Shown here piece after piece: positions 9,604-18,963 of a DNA stretch of 64,000 nt. Every line of letters begins with the position of its first letter. Positions within the stretch are counted from its first letter, which is position 1. Below the pieces are notes generated by a model that was given only the letters and a program-made list of their open reading frames with translations, made no database searches and had not been told where the DNA came from. Both the position numbers and the translations under genes were made by a program. The stretch comes from Clostridium aquiflavi (GTDB taxonomy: Bacteria > Bacillota > Clostridia > Clostridiales > Clostridiaceae), in contig NZ_JAVJAN010000019.1 of NCBI RefSeq assembly GCF_031344075.1, forward strand, positions 4,636 through 68,635, in the 5' to 3' direction.

Positions 9604-9729
9604 CTATTTTTTGATTTAGTCAATTTTTTATCAGAATATTGATATATGCATAAATAAAACTGGATAGAGATGTGATTTAAAAGTAGTATTTATATTTTAA
9701 TATAAATCATAAGCAAATTATCTCAAATT

Positions 9730-9768
9730 TGTAACATTATATTTTTAAACTGTGAGATTTTTGTTACA
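9730..9768. promoter_or_regulatory. TGTAACA / TGTTACA inverted repeat upstream of the FliL-like gene
   Basis: TGTAACA (9730-9736) and its complement TGTTACA (9762-9768) lie 32 bp apart centre to centre, about three helical turns, in the leader of the FliL-like gene and ABC genes. It is a candidate site for the adjacent response regulator, by inference only. A second inverted repeat (CTAAAAT with ATTTTAG, about 9777-9805) overlaps the likely 5' leader. Confidence 0.3.
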
Positions 9769-9819
9769 TTTAGTTTCTAAAATATATATTGAAAATACAT
9801 TTTAGAAAGAGGTAATTAT

Positions 9820-10281
9820 ATGAGTAATGAAAATTCGTCTAAATCTAATAAAAAATCAAAAACTAAAGTAATTTCTTTAATTTTAATAATGTTCTTAGTT
9901 ATAATCTTGACTAGTATATGGTATCTTCATAGTAATAATATGATAATTTTTAAAGAAAGTAAAATACATGAAGTATATGTTGATTTAGGAGAATTTACTG
10001 TTGGTTTAAACGATACTTCTAAAAATAGATATTTTAAAGGTAAACTTTCTGTAGGTTATAATAAAAAAGATAGTATTGCTAAAAATCAATTAACAAAAGA
10101 GAATAAACTTCCTATTGTAAAAGATATAGTAAATAATTATTTTAGAAATAGAGATTATGATTATTTAAATGATTTAAATAATGAAAAGAAAATTAAACAA
10201 GAATTACTTGATGTAATAAATAAAAATCTTCAGGACTTTAAAATTATAGACATAAGATTTTCTCAATATTTATTGCAATAA
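9820..10281 (+). CDS. FliL-like single-pass membrane protein
   Basis: This 153-residue protein has a charged N-terminus, one membrane helix (about 19-37) and an external domain resembling flagellar FliL: VDLGEFTVGL, a middle KLPIVKDIVNNYF segment, and an end reading IIDIRFSQYLLQ. FliL binds the flagellar stator in motile bacteria. No flagellar gene is in this window. The gene instead sits between a Bce-like kinase and its ABC transporter, 29 bases before the ATPase gene. It may be a transporter accessory or stress-sensing part. The fold match looks good by eye, and the function here is unknown. Confidence 0.6.
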   Translation: MSNENSSKSNKKSKTKVISLILIMFLVIILTSIWYLHSNNMIIFKESKIHEVYVDLGEFTVGLNDTSKNRYFKGKLSVGYNKKDSIAKNQLTKENKLPIVKDIVNNYFRNRDYDYLNDLNNEKKIKQELLDVINKNLQDFKIIDIRFSQYLLQ

Positions 10282-10310
10282 ATATACTAAACTTAATAAG
10301 GGGTTTTAAT

Positions 10311-10976
10311 ATGTCATTATTAGAAACTATTAATTTAAGTAAACAATATGAACAAGGTCTAAATATTGTTAAAGCTTTAAACAATATAAATTTAAAAATA
10401 GAGAAAGGAAACTTTATTGCTATAGTAGGTACATCCGGCAGTGGAAAATCTACTTTACTTCATATGTTAAGTGGTCTTGATAGACCTACTTCTGGGCAAG
10501 TTTTTGTTAATAATAAAGATATTTCTAAGTTTACTGAGGATGCTCTTACTATTTTTCGCCGTCGCAATATTGGTTTTATATTTCAAAATTATAATTTAAT
10601 TCCTATGTTGAGCGTTTGTGAAAATATATTACTTCCTCTTCAACTTGATGGGAATAATATCGATACTGATTTTTTCAACAAAATTGTTACTATATTAAAG
10701 TTAAAAGAAAAACTTTCTTGTCTTCCTAACCAGCTATCAGGTGGACAACAACAAAAGGTTGCCATTGCACGAGCATTAATTACTAAACCAACAATTATAC
10801 TTGCTGATGAACCTACAGGAAATCTTGATAGTAAAACAAGTCAAGAAGTTTTAGGATTACTAAAAATTTCAAGTGAACTTTTTCATCAAACAATTGTTAT
10901 GATTACACATAATGAAGAAATAGCTCAGCTTGCTAATTCTATAATTCGTCTTGAAGATGGAAAAATAATAAATTAG
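10311..10976 (+). CDS. ABC transporter ATPase, BceA/MacB/LolD type
   Basis: This 221-residue ATPase has every motif: Walker A (GTSGSGKST, about residues 39-47), Q-loop (FQNYNLIPM), signature (LSGGQQQKVAIARAL), Walker B with catalytic Glu (IILADEPTGNLDSKT) and switch His (MITHNEE). It energises the FtsX-like permease downstream. Members of this group pump or strip antimicrobial peptides from the membrane. The start has an AAGGGG site. Confidence 0.92.
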   Translation: MSLLETINLSKQYEQGLNIVKALNNINLKIEKGNFIAIVGTSGSGKSTLLHMLSGLDRPTSGQVFVNNKDISKFTEDALTIFRRRNIGFIFQNYNLIPMLSVCENILLPLQLDGNNIDTDFFNKIVTILKLKEKLSCLPNQLSGGQQQKVAIARALITKPTIILADEPTGNLDSKTSQEVLGLLKISSELFHQTIVMITHNEEIAQLANSIIRLEDGKIIN

Positions 10977-11061
10977 AGCTATAATCTAAATATTAAAACA
11001 TAGACTAAATAAAAAAGGAGGGGTAATTATATTTGAAAATGACAATAAAAAAGTTATTTTT

Positions 11062-13548
11062 ATGCTTTGTAAAAAAAGCTTTAAAGCTAATAAAATCAGA
11101 AATGTACTTGCAATTTTCTCTATAATATTAACTACTGTGTTATTTACAAGCTTATTTACTCTAGCTTTTAGTATATGCAAATCTGCTGAAATTTCAACAA
11201 TGCTTGAACAAGGTAATTCATCAAATTTCACTTTACAATATATAACAAAATATGATTTTAACAAAATGAAAGAGCATCCTTTAGTAAAAGATATAGGTAT
11301 TTCTATACCTATATCTAAAATTACAAATAAAGAATTTATTAATTCAAATATTCAAATGTTATATTGTAATGAAATTTATGCCAAGTGCAATTTTTCCTAT
11401 CCTAAAATTGGAACTATGCCCATAAAATCAAATGAAATAATGACTAGTACAAAAGTTTTAGATATGTTTAATATTCCTCATAATATAGGTGCATATTTAT
11501 CTTTAAATGGTAAAGATTTTGTATTAACAGGATTTTATGATAATTCTTATGTTGAAAGTAATAATAAAATTTATGTTTCAGAAGAGTTCTTAAAAAATAA
11601 TTTCATACATTACAATGAATTAAATTCTGATAAAATAATTGTTGCTGATATAATATTAAAAAATAATTTTAATGTTAACAAAAAAATTAATAGAATATTA
11701 AAGGATTGTAATATAGAATCTGATATAAATCTACGTATTAATTGGTCATATGATTTTATTTGTAGTCCCGAAATAATTTTTTCTTTATCTCTTGTAATTT
11801 TATTTATAACTTTTACAGGATATTTAATTATTTATAATATTTTTCATATATCAATAGTTAAAGATATTCAATTTTGGGGTCTTTTAAAAACTCTAGGGAC
11901 AACATCAAAACAAATAAAGAAAATTCTTTTTATACAAGCTCTTTTTCTTTCAATTATAGGTATACCCATAGGCATATTTTTAGGTTATATGATTAGTATT
12001 ATTCTTTTACCTATAATTAATAAAACTTTAATGAATAATTTACTTGCTTATCAAAATATTCATTTTTCCTTGCACCCAAATATATTTATTTTAACAACAA
12101 TTTTTTCTCTTATTACAGTTTTTATCGCTTGCATTAAACCTAGTAAAGTAGCTGCATACATAACACCTATTGAAGCTATAAAGTATTCTCATGTTAGTAA
12201 AAATAATATTTTCCTAAAAAGAAACATAAATACAAACGGTAAAATATATAAAATGGCTTTTTTAAATTTATTTAGAGATATAAAAAAATCTATAATTATA
12301 GTAATTTCATTATCCCTTAGTTTAATATTGTTTAATGCTGTATTCAACATTGTAAATAATTATAATATAAATATATATTTACAAGAAAATTCATTATGTG
12401 ATTTTCAAGTTAGTAATAAGAACTTTTTTAGCTATTTGACTTTTCAATATGATAATGAGGATATACTTCCAAATAGCCTTATAAGTTTAATAAATGGCAA
12501 TGATTATATTAAAGAGAGAGGCTATTTATATTTTGATGGTGTTCCTCATACCGTAAGTATCGACGCATTAAATAATATTAATAATACACTAAATTTAACT
12601 TATCCTAAAAGTAAATATTACTTAAATGAAAAATTTGATGAATTTAAAAAAATTGGAAAATGTAATATTAAATTATATGGAATGAATGATTTTCTTTTAC
12701 AAAAATTACTAATAATTCAAGGAGATCTTAATTTAGAAAAATTTAAAGAAGGTAATTATATTCTTATTTGTCCTACTACATCTAATTATAATAACACAAT
12801 AAGTTACTATAAAATAGGAGACAAAATTACTATAAAATATGATGATTTTAAAACTAAAACTTATGAGGTTATAGGATTTTGCACTATACCTGATCAATTA
12901 CATTCAAATTCTAATGGATTTCATGGAGATAAAAATTCAGATTTTAATATTGAATGTATTTTACCAGATAATGAATTCAAAAATCAATTTGATAATCCTT
13001 TGTTAGCAAGTTATTACTTTAATGTAGATAATAATAAAATAAATGAAATGCAAAATTTTCTTGAAAATTATACTATGAATATTGATTCCAACATAAAATA
13101 TAAATCTACTGCCACATATATTTCTGAACTAAAATCAATACAACGCTCCTACAGTATAGTTGGATATGTTTTAGTACTTATTATTGGTTTAATTGGAATA
13201 CTCAATTTTATAAATTCTTTTATTACAGAAATAATTTCTTATGAAAAAGAATTTGCAATCCTTGAAAGTATAGGAATGACCAAAAAACAAATATTAAAAC
13301 TTTTAACATATGAAGGATTATATTATGCAATTTTAACTATAATATTTGAAATCACTATAGGTATATATTTTTCTTCTACTATAATTAAATCATTAACTAA
13401 TAATATAACTTATATTAATTATTGTTTTAAACTTACCCCTATTTTCATAGCATCTTCAATTTTAATTGTTATTTCAATTATACTTCCAAGAATTATATAC
13501 AAAAATACCTATAAAAAAAGTCTTATTGATAGAATAGAAAATTTTTAA
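11062..13548 (+). CDS. FtsX-like ABC permease, BceB type
   Basis: This large permease has a membrane helix near the N-terminus, a cluster around residues 230-350, a second helix near 405-425, a large external domain between, and a final cluster from about 690 to 810. This is the split FtsX layout of lantibiotic or bacitracin transport permeases. The ATG at 11062 lacks a ribosome site. The strong AAAAGGAGGGG lies about 40 bases upstream, where the same frame stays open (residues reading ENDNKKVIF, as in relatives) but offers only ATT (11026) or ATA (11029). The true N-terminus is probably about 12 residues longer. It forms one transporter with the preceding ATPase. Confidence 0.88.
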   Translation: MLCKKSFKANKIRNVLAIFSIILTTVLFTSLFTLAFSICKSAEISTMLEQGNSSNFTLQYITKYDFNKMKEHPLVKDIGISIPISKITNKEFINSNIQMLYCNEIYAKCNFSYPKIGTMPIKSNEIMTSTKVLDMFNIPHNIGAYLSLNGKDFVLTGFYDNSYVESNNKIYVSEEFLKNNFIHYNELNSDKIIVADIILKNNFNVNKKINRILKDCNIESDINLRINWSYDFICSPEIIFSLSLVILFITFTGYLIIYNIFHISIVKDIQFWGLLKTLGTTSKQIKKILFIQALFLSIIGIPIGIFLGYMISIILLPIINKTLMNNLLAYQNIHFSLHPNIFILTTIFSLITVFIACIKPSKVAAYITPIEAIKYSHVSKNNIFLKRNINTNGKIYKMAFLNLFRDIKKSIIIVISLSLSLILFNAVFNIVNNYNINIYLQENSLCDFQVSNKNFFSYLTFQYDNEDILPNSLISLINGNDYIKERGYLYFDGVPHTVSIDALNNINNTLNLTYPKSKYYLNEKFDEFKKIGKCNIKLYGMNDFLLQKLLIIQGDLNLEKFKEGNYILICPTTSNYNNTISYYKIGDKITIKYDDFKTKTYEVIGFCTIPDQLHSNSNGFHGDKNSDFNIECILPDNEFKNQFDNPLLASYYFNVDNNKINEMQNFLENYTMNIDSNIKYKSTATYISELKSIQRSYSIVGYVLVLIIGLIGILNFINSFITEIISYEKEFAILESIGMTKKQILKLLTYEGLYYAILTIIFEITIGIYFSSTIIKSLTNNITYINYCFKLTPIFIASSILIVISIILPRIIYKNTYKKSLIDRIENF

Positions 13549-13554
13549 TAACAG

Positions 13555-13586
13555 AAAACCTTGTAATTCTAAAACTACAAGGTTTT
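13555..13586. terminator. bidirectional terminator between convergent genes
   Basis: An 11-bp stem (AAAACCTTGTA and its complement) has A and T ends and sits between the ends of the permease and histidine-kinase genes. It serves both strands. Confidence 0.8.
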
Positions 13587-13593
13587 ATATTTT

Positions 13594-15237
13594 TTATTTA
13601 ATATCTGAAAGTTCAATAAGTATTTTACTATCAATTTCATCTTTTTTATGCAAATTGAATTCAATATCATCTAACTCTTCCTCTATCTTTACATTAGGTA
13701 AATTGATTATAAATTCACAACCTTTTTCTTCATTATCTTTTAGATTGATCTCTCCGTTATGAGAATTTACTATATATTTAACTAAAGATAAGCCTATTCC
13801 ACTTCCCTCTACATTTCTTCTAAAAGACTTATCAACTTGTACAAATCTTTCAAAAACGCTTTTTCTAAAATCTTTTGGAATTCCTATTCCATCATCTTTT
13901 ATAGTTATGCTTAAATACTCATCATTATTTTGACTTTCAATATTCACAAATATATTTCCATTATCACTTGTAAATTTAATAGCATTAGAAAGAAGATTTA
14001 AAATTGCTCTTTCCATATTTTCTGGATCACACTTTATTTCAAGGAACTCACAATCTGTATCGAAAATTATATTCCTTTTTCTAGCTTTCTCATATTCTGC
14101 TATTGATAGAGTTATATTTTCAACCAAACTAATAATTTCACAATTAACAAAATTCATTTTAAAACATCCAGCATCAAACTTAGTAACATCAATAATGTTA
14201 TTAATAAGTCTTAACATCCTAGAACAATTTTGTGAAATTGTGTTTTCATATTTATTGTAGTATTTTAAAAATTCTTCTTCATTATAATTGTACATTCTTA
14301 AAAGTTGAAAAGATGAAATGATTATATTAAGTGGTGTTCTAAGTTCATGAGATATGTTTGCAAAAAATTGACTCCTCATTTCCTCTTCTTCCTTCAATTT
14401 ATACATTTCATTTTTTTGATTAACCACTTCATAACTTAACTCCTTGTTTTCTTTAGACTTAGTTATTATTTCTATAAATACACTGATTATTATTATGAAA
14501 AAACCTAATGCCAATAGACAGCGATTTAATACATACATCATCTTTTCGTCTTTATATAAACTTTTAACTAGTAAAATTCTGCTCAAAAACATAACACTTA
14601 AACTAGCAAAAGTTATAAAATAATTAAATTCTTTTTCTTTAAAGTATTTTATACATACTTCTAATATTAATAAGTACGTCGCTAAATTTATTATACACTT
14701 AATAATCATAAGAATATTTATATTAATTGCATGTGAATAGTACTGCATTATATTTAACTCCATTAATATAAATAATACATTAGAAATCAAAACAAATATT
14801 ACTGTAGCAAATCTATTTTTACAAATACCTTTGGTTACTTTGTTTTGATTGAATATAGTTAAATATAATAATAGCGTTCTAAATATTGATGCAAAACCTA
14901 CAAATGATGAGTTAGAATGCATAAGAACACTTATATTTATATGTTTTGTTAAAAAATCAACTATTAAAAATTCAGAATATATAGATAGATAGATTAGTGA
15001 AAACATAAAAAAATAATTTTCTTCGTATAAATAATAATATAAAAAACAACAAAACACTGATATAAATCCTATTATATAATTTATACCTTTTATATCTTTA
15101 ACAAGAGTTAATTCAGCTAAATCTACATTATTAACCATAAAAATATTCAATTTAAATATAATATAAAAGCTAATTACATTTGTTATTATAAGCAATATTA
15201 ACTTTTTGTTAATCCCCTTTATCCCTTCCGTCAGCAC
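13594..15237 (-). CDS. membrane sensor histidine kinase (MASE3-like)
   Basis: This 547-residue protein begins with GTG at 15237 behind AGGGGGGAC. About eight membrane helices fill residues 10-260, resembling a MASE3-type sensor. A short coiled segment, the HisKA box with H297 (FFANISHELRTPLN) and a complete HATPase domain follow (NLLSNAIKFT, DDGIGIP, GSGIGLSLVKYIV). No response regulator is adjacent, so it is an orphan here. It may feed a phosphorelay such as the one controlling sporulation in clostridia, which is speculative. The signal sensed is unknown. Confidence 0.85.
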   Translation of the reverse strand: MLTEGIKGINKKLILLIITNVISFYIIFKLNIFMVNNVDLAELTLVKDIKGINYIIGFISVFCCFLYYYLYEENYFFMFSLIYLSIYSEFLIVDFLTKHINISVLMHSNSSFVGFASIFRTLLLYLTIFNQNKVTKGICKNRFATVIFVLISNVLFILMELNIMQYYSHAININILMIIKCIINLATYLLILEVCIKYFKEKEFNYFITFASLSVMFLSRILLVKSLYKDEKMMYVLNRCLLALGFFIIIISVFIEIITKSKENKELSYEVVNQKNEMYKLKEEEEMRSQFFANISHELRTPLNIIISSFQLLRMYNYNEEEFLKYYNKYENTISQNCSRMLRLINNIIDVTKFDAGCFKMNFVNCEIISLVENITLSIAEYEKARKRNIIFDTDCEFLEIKCDPENMERAILNLLSNAIKFTSDNGNIFVNIESQNNDEYLSITIKDDGIGIPKDFRKSVFERFVQVDKSFRRNVEGSGIGLSLVKYIVNSHNGEINLKDNEEKGCEFIINLPNVKIEEELDDIEFNLHKKDEIDSKILIELSDIK

Positions 15238-15475
15238 TTTAAAAGTCCCCCCTGTTAAATAAGTTAAGTATTTTCTTTCTGTTTATATAAAACACATACT
15301 CATATATAAATTTATTAACAACATTGAGATATTAATTCAGTACATATATATTGAAATAAATTCCATATTTATATATGTTTATATAAAATATCCTATTAAT
15401 TCCTGTCCGTATTATAGCATTAATTTAAATTAATTAAAATAGTATTTGTATCTTTAATACTTATATCACCTAACA

Positions 15476-15673
15476 CTAATCCTTAATTATTAAAGTAAAT
15501 GATTGTGATCCTGCATTGCCACCAGTATCCATAAGCATAGGGATAAATGCTGTAATTATTCCAACTATTCTATCTTCTTTGTCAACTACAGTCATATCAG
15601 CTTTTAAATCCAAAAATTCAATTGTCATTATTGCACCTTCTGATATTATTTTAGCTATATCTACTGAATTCAT
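15476..15673 (-). pseudogene. remnant of an MgtE-type magnesium transporter
   Basis: Sixty-five codons join pieces that are far apart in MgtE. They are a linker and CBS-domain scrap (IAKIISE, then VDKEDRIVGIIT) and the highly conserved membrane segment with TAFIPMLMDTGGNAGSQS. Intact MgtE has about 450 residues, so most of the gene has been lost through internal deletions. No ribosome site precedes the ATG. I regard it as non-functional. Confidence 0.75.
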
Positions 15674-15746
15674 ATCTTTAAAATAACTACCTATAAAACC
15701 ACCTTAAATTAAGTTCATTTTATAGATAGATACTTATACTATTTAG

Positions 15747-17660
15747 TTATACATTTACTGTGTTAATTTCTTTTCTAAACTTTTTTATTGCTTTCTTTGA
15801 GCCTCTTTTTAAATCTTTGTCTAATTTTCTTTCTTTAAAACTTACAAATAATTGATTCAAATCATAATCTTTTGGATACAATTCTTCTGCTGTAAATTCC
15901 AACTTTAATCTTTTAAAATTCACTTCTACAAATTCATTATTTAAAAATACAACTACATTATTAAATCTATTTTTTGTTTTATAGACTACTGCACTAACCT
16001 TTTTATCTAATAATAAAACTTTATCACCTATTTTATAGTCATACTCATTAATTATATCTTCATATTCTAAGTTTTCATTTTCAGTTTTATTCTTTAATAA
16101 TTTTCTTGAATCTATAATCTCATAATTATATTCTTTACTCTTAAAATATCTCTTACTTCTATCAAGTATAACATCATCAATGCCCATTTTTTTTGCAATA
16201 TATAAGGCGTTACTTTCCCCACTTTTTCCTATATTAAGCCTATACATAGGTTCTAAAGTATCTTTTTTAAATTCCATTGCAGCATTTTCAAAATGTGGAT
16301 GATTATAAGAAAAATTTTTAATTTCACCATAATGAGTGGATGCAACTGTTATACATCCTTTTTTATAAAACTCCTCTAATATCGCAATAGCTAATGCTGC
16401 TCCTTCATTAGGTTCTGTACCACTTCCTATTTCATCAAATAAAAGCAATGTATTTTTAGTGCTTTCTCTTAAAATTCTTGATAAATTACCAACATGTGAT
16501 GAAAATGTACTTAATGAATTTTCAACGCTTTGATCATCACCAATATCAACAAATATATTATCAAACACAGCCATTTCAGAGTTTTCATTTGCACTTATAT
16601 GAAATCCACTTTGGATTGCCATTGTAAGAATTCCCACTGTTTTTAATACTACTGTTTTTCCTCCAGCATTAGGACCAGTAATTATTAAACTTCTATATTC
16701 CTCTCCTATTTTTAAATTTAAAGGTATTGAATTTTTAATCAATGGATATCTTCCATCTACTATATTAATAAAGCCGTGATTATTTAATTTAGGTTTAACG
16801 CCTTTAATATCCTTACTATATTTTGCTTTAGCTAATATCATGTCATATTCAGATATAACTTCAACATTAACTTTTAATTCTCTAATTCTTGAAAAAATCA
16901 TTTCTGTTAAAGTTGATAGTATCTTATATTCTTCAATGCTTTCTTCACCCCTTAAAGAAGCTAGTTCAACTGTATATTTAGATATTATGTTTGGCTCCAT
17001 AAATACAGTGTTTCCTTTTGAAGATACTTCCACAATACTGCCACTAACTTGATTTTTATATGAAACTTTTATTGGAACAGTATATCTTCCATTTCTTTGA
17101 CTTACAAAAGCTTCTTGCAAATATTCTCGATTAGATGGACTTTTTATAAATTTTTCAAGTTTTTCATTTATCTTTCCTTCACATAAATCAATGTGCTTTC
17201 TTATTTTTTTCAATTCTTTTGTTGCATTAGAATCAATTATCGTACCTTTAATTGATATTGAAATTTCCTCTTCTATATATTGAAGTTCAGTTATATTTTC
17301 TCCATAGCTGCTTAATGTAGGCGCATATCCTTCTTTGTCTTTAATAAATAATTTTACTTTTCTACATCCTCTTAAAAAATCACCAATAGTTATTAATTCT
17401 GAGGGTTCAAGCACTGCCCCTTTTTCCATTTTATTCAATAATGGATTTATATCAAATATTCCTTCAAGAGGCATATGATAAGATGCATCTATAAGTCTTC
17501 TTCCTTCTGAAGTTTCATTTAACATTCTATTTACTTGCTTTAAATTCTTACTTGGCATAAGTTTATCTATTAAATTTTTACCTAAATTGCTTATACAATA
17601 TGATTTTACAATTTCTTTTAAATTTTCATAATTTAATTTTTCTATTGTTATATTATTCAT
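15747..17660 (-). CDS. MutS2-like ATPase lacking the Smr domain
   Basis: This 637-residue protein has a MutS core/clamp region and a MutS-type ATPase: Walker A GPNAGGKTVVL (about residues 330-340), Walker B with FDEIGSGTEPNEG, and the signature STHYGEIKNF. Full MutS2 has about 785 residues and ends in an Smr endonuclease domain. This protein stops about 90 residues after the ATPase, in a basic tail (KERKLDKDLKRGSKKAIKKF), and has no Smr-like sequence. It probably binds branched DNA or stalled ribosomes like its relatives, but cleavage activity is not expected. There is a weak A/G-rich site before the ATG. Confidence 0.8.
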   Translation of the reverse strand: MNNITIEKLNYENLKEIVKSYCISNLGKNLIDKLMPSKNLKQVNRMLNETSEGRRLIDASYHMPLEGIFDINPLLNKMEKGAVLEPSELITIGDFLRGCRKVKLFIKDKEGYAPTLSSYGENITELQYIEEEISISIKGTIIDSNATKELKKIRKHIDLCEGKINEKLEKFIKSPSNREYLQEAFVSQRNGRYTVPIKVSYKNQVSGSIVEVSSKGNTVFMEPNIISKYTVELASLRGEESIEEYKILSTLTEMIFSRIRELKVNVEVISEYDMILAKAKYSKDIKGVKPKLNNHGFINIVDGRYPLIKNSIPLNLKIGEEYRSLIITGPNAGGKTVVLKTVGILTMAIQSGFHISANENSEMAVFDNIFVDIGDDQSVENSLSTFSSHVGNLSRILRESTKNTLLLFDEIGSGTEPNEGAALAIAILEEFYKKGCITVASTHYGEIKNFSYNHPHFENAAMEFKKDTLEPMYRLNIGKSGESNALYIAKKMGIDDVILDRSKRYFKSKEYNYEIIDSRKLLKNKTENENLEYEDIINEYDYKIGDKVLLLDKKVSAVVYKTKNRFNNVVVFLNNEFVEVNFKRLKLEFTAEELYPKDYDLNQLFVSFKERKLDKDLKRGSKKAIKKFRKEINTVNV

Positions 17661-17691
17661 TCTTTTCGTCCTTCTTTTTTTAAATTCAAGT

Positions 17692-17712
17692 CACGAAAAT
17701 CTATATAGATTT
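17692..17712. repeat. 16-bp palindrome upstream of the MutS2-like gene
   Basis: AAATCTATATAGATTT reads the same on both strands just upstream of the MutS2-like start. It could be an operator or a leader hairpin. Only the symmetry is seen. Confidence 0.3.
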
Positions 17713-17769
17713 CAAGATTTAAATTATATTATTTTAGTAATATTATTGTTTTTAAGCCTATAAATATAA

Positions 17770-17849
17770 TTACAAAATAAATAAAGCCATGGATATCTCC
17801 ACGGCTAAAAAATCAACATTAATAAAAGATATAGTTATTTATATCTTTT
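17770..17849 (-). terminator. terminator hairpins downstream of the HAD phosphatase gene
   Basis: Two stems lie in this 413-base gap: AAAAGATATA with its complement (17824-17849), and AGCCGTGG pairing CCATGGCT with one G-U pair (17785-17806), the latter followed by a T-rich tract on the minus strand. They probably end the leftward HAD transcript. The rest of the gap (17850-18073) shows nothing I can support. Confidence 0.6.
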
Positions 17850-18073
17850 AAAGTAAAGTTATTTCATGACTCGTAGTGTATCTATAATAATTAATTTTTC
17901 CATCAACAAATAAAGGTTCTATAACCCATTTTTTGATGAATATTAAATTAGTTATAATTAAATACTTACTACACTCACAAAAATACCTTCCTTTTTCTGA
18001 AATCTATATATTTTTATATTATTTTAAAACTTATAGTTTGTCAATAATAAATTTTAAAATAATAATCTTTATT

Positions 18074-18727
18074 CTACTCAAAGTATTTACATAAATTAAA
18101 TATATCTATTTTTCTTATAGTATCTACCATCACATCAGCTTTTGATAAATCTTGATTACCTGAATTTACATTATCAAAACCTATACATTTCATTCCAGCT
18201 CTTTTAGCAGCTTGTACACCATTATGAGAATCTTCAACTACTATACAATTTTTTGGACTTATACCTAACTTTTTGCTTACTTCTATGTAAACATCAGGAT
18301 ATGGTTTACTTCTTTCAACTTCTTCTCCACTTACTATACAATCAAAAGCACCATGTAAATTAAACTTATCTATAACAGCTTCTATTAAACTTCTAGGAGA
18401 AGATGATCCTATAGCTGTCTTTATATTATTTTTTCTTAAAGCATTTAATAATTCTCTAATTCCATTTATAGGTTCTAGTGACTCTTCTTTTACTTTGTTA
18501 ATAATAAGTTTAGATTTATACTCCATAAGCTCACTAACAGATTTCTTTATTCCATATCTTTCTTTTAATTTTGTAAAAATATATTCATTTGTAGCACCTG
18601 CATATAATGCTAATTCTCTCTTAGATATATTTATACCCAAGGTATTCATAATTTCGCCATGCACCTGACGATGTATTGGTTCACTATCTATTATTACACC
18701 ATCCATATCAAATATAAATGCCTTCAT
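18074..18727 (-). CDS. HAD-superfamily phosphatase / beta-phosphoglucomutase-like
   Basis: I start at ATG 18727 (MKAFIFDMDG), because the GTG four codons upstream sits too close to the AAAGGG site. That gives 217 residues. HAD motifs are complete: I (FDMDGVIID), II (GSSSPRS), III (KPYPDVYIEV) and IV (VVEDSHNGVQAAKRAG). A four-helix cap lies between motifs I and II, as in beta-phosphoglucomutase and sugar-phosphate phosphatases. The substrate cannot be told from sequence. Confidence 0.85.
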   Translation of the reverse strand: MKAFIFDMDGVIIDSEPIHRQVHGEIMNTLGINISKRELALYAGATNEYIFTKLKERYGIKKSVSELMEYKSKLIINKVKEESLEPINGIRELLNALRKNNIKTAIGSSSPRSLIEAVIDKFNLHGAFDCIVSGEEVERSKPYPDVYIEVSKKLGISPKNCIVVEDSHNGVQAAKRAGMKCIGFDNVNSGNQDLSKADVMVDTIRKIDIFNLCKYFE

Positions 18728-18884
18728 AACTTCACACACCCTTTTCTATTTCTTTTATTAATTATAACATAATTAGAATTTTTTACCTATTAATATTTGA
18801 AAGTTACTTTTTTAACAACACTTAAATAAGTGTTACTTATAATCTTATTGCTACGACTTATTATATTCTAAGCTTACATATAAA

Positions 18885-18917
18885 AATAAGGATTATTTTC
18901 ACAAAACAATCCTTATT
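18885..18917. terminator. terminator after hcp
   Basis: A 10-bp stem (AATAAGGATT with its complement) lies 47 bases past the hcp stop, with T-runs on both strands. Confidence 0.75.
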
Positions 18918-18963
18918 TTTTATTGTTATATATCTCTAAAAACTCATACTATACTTTAATAAT

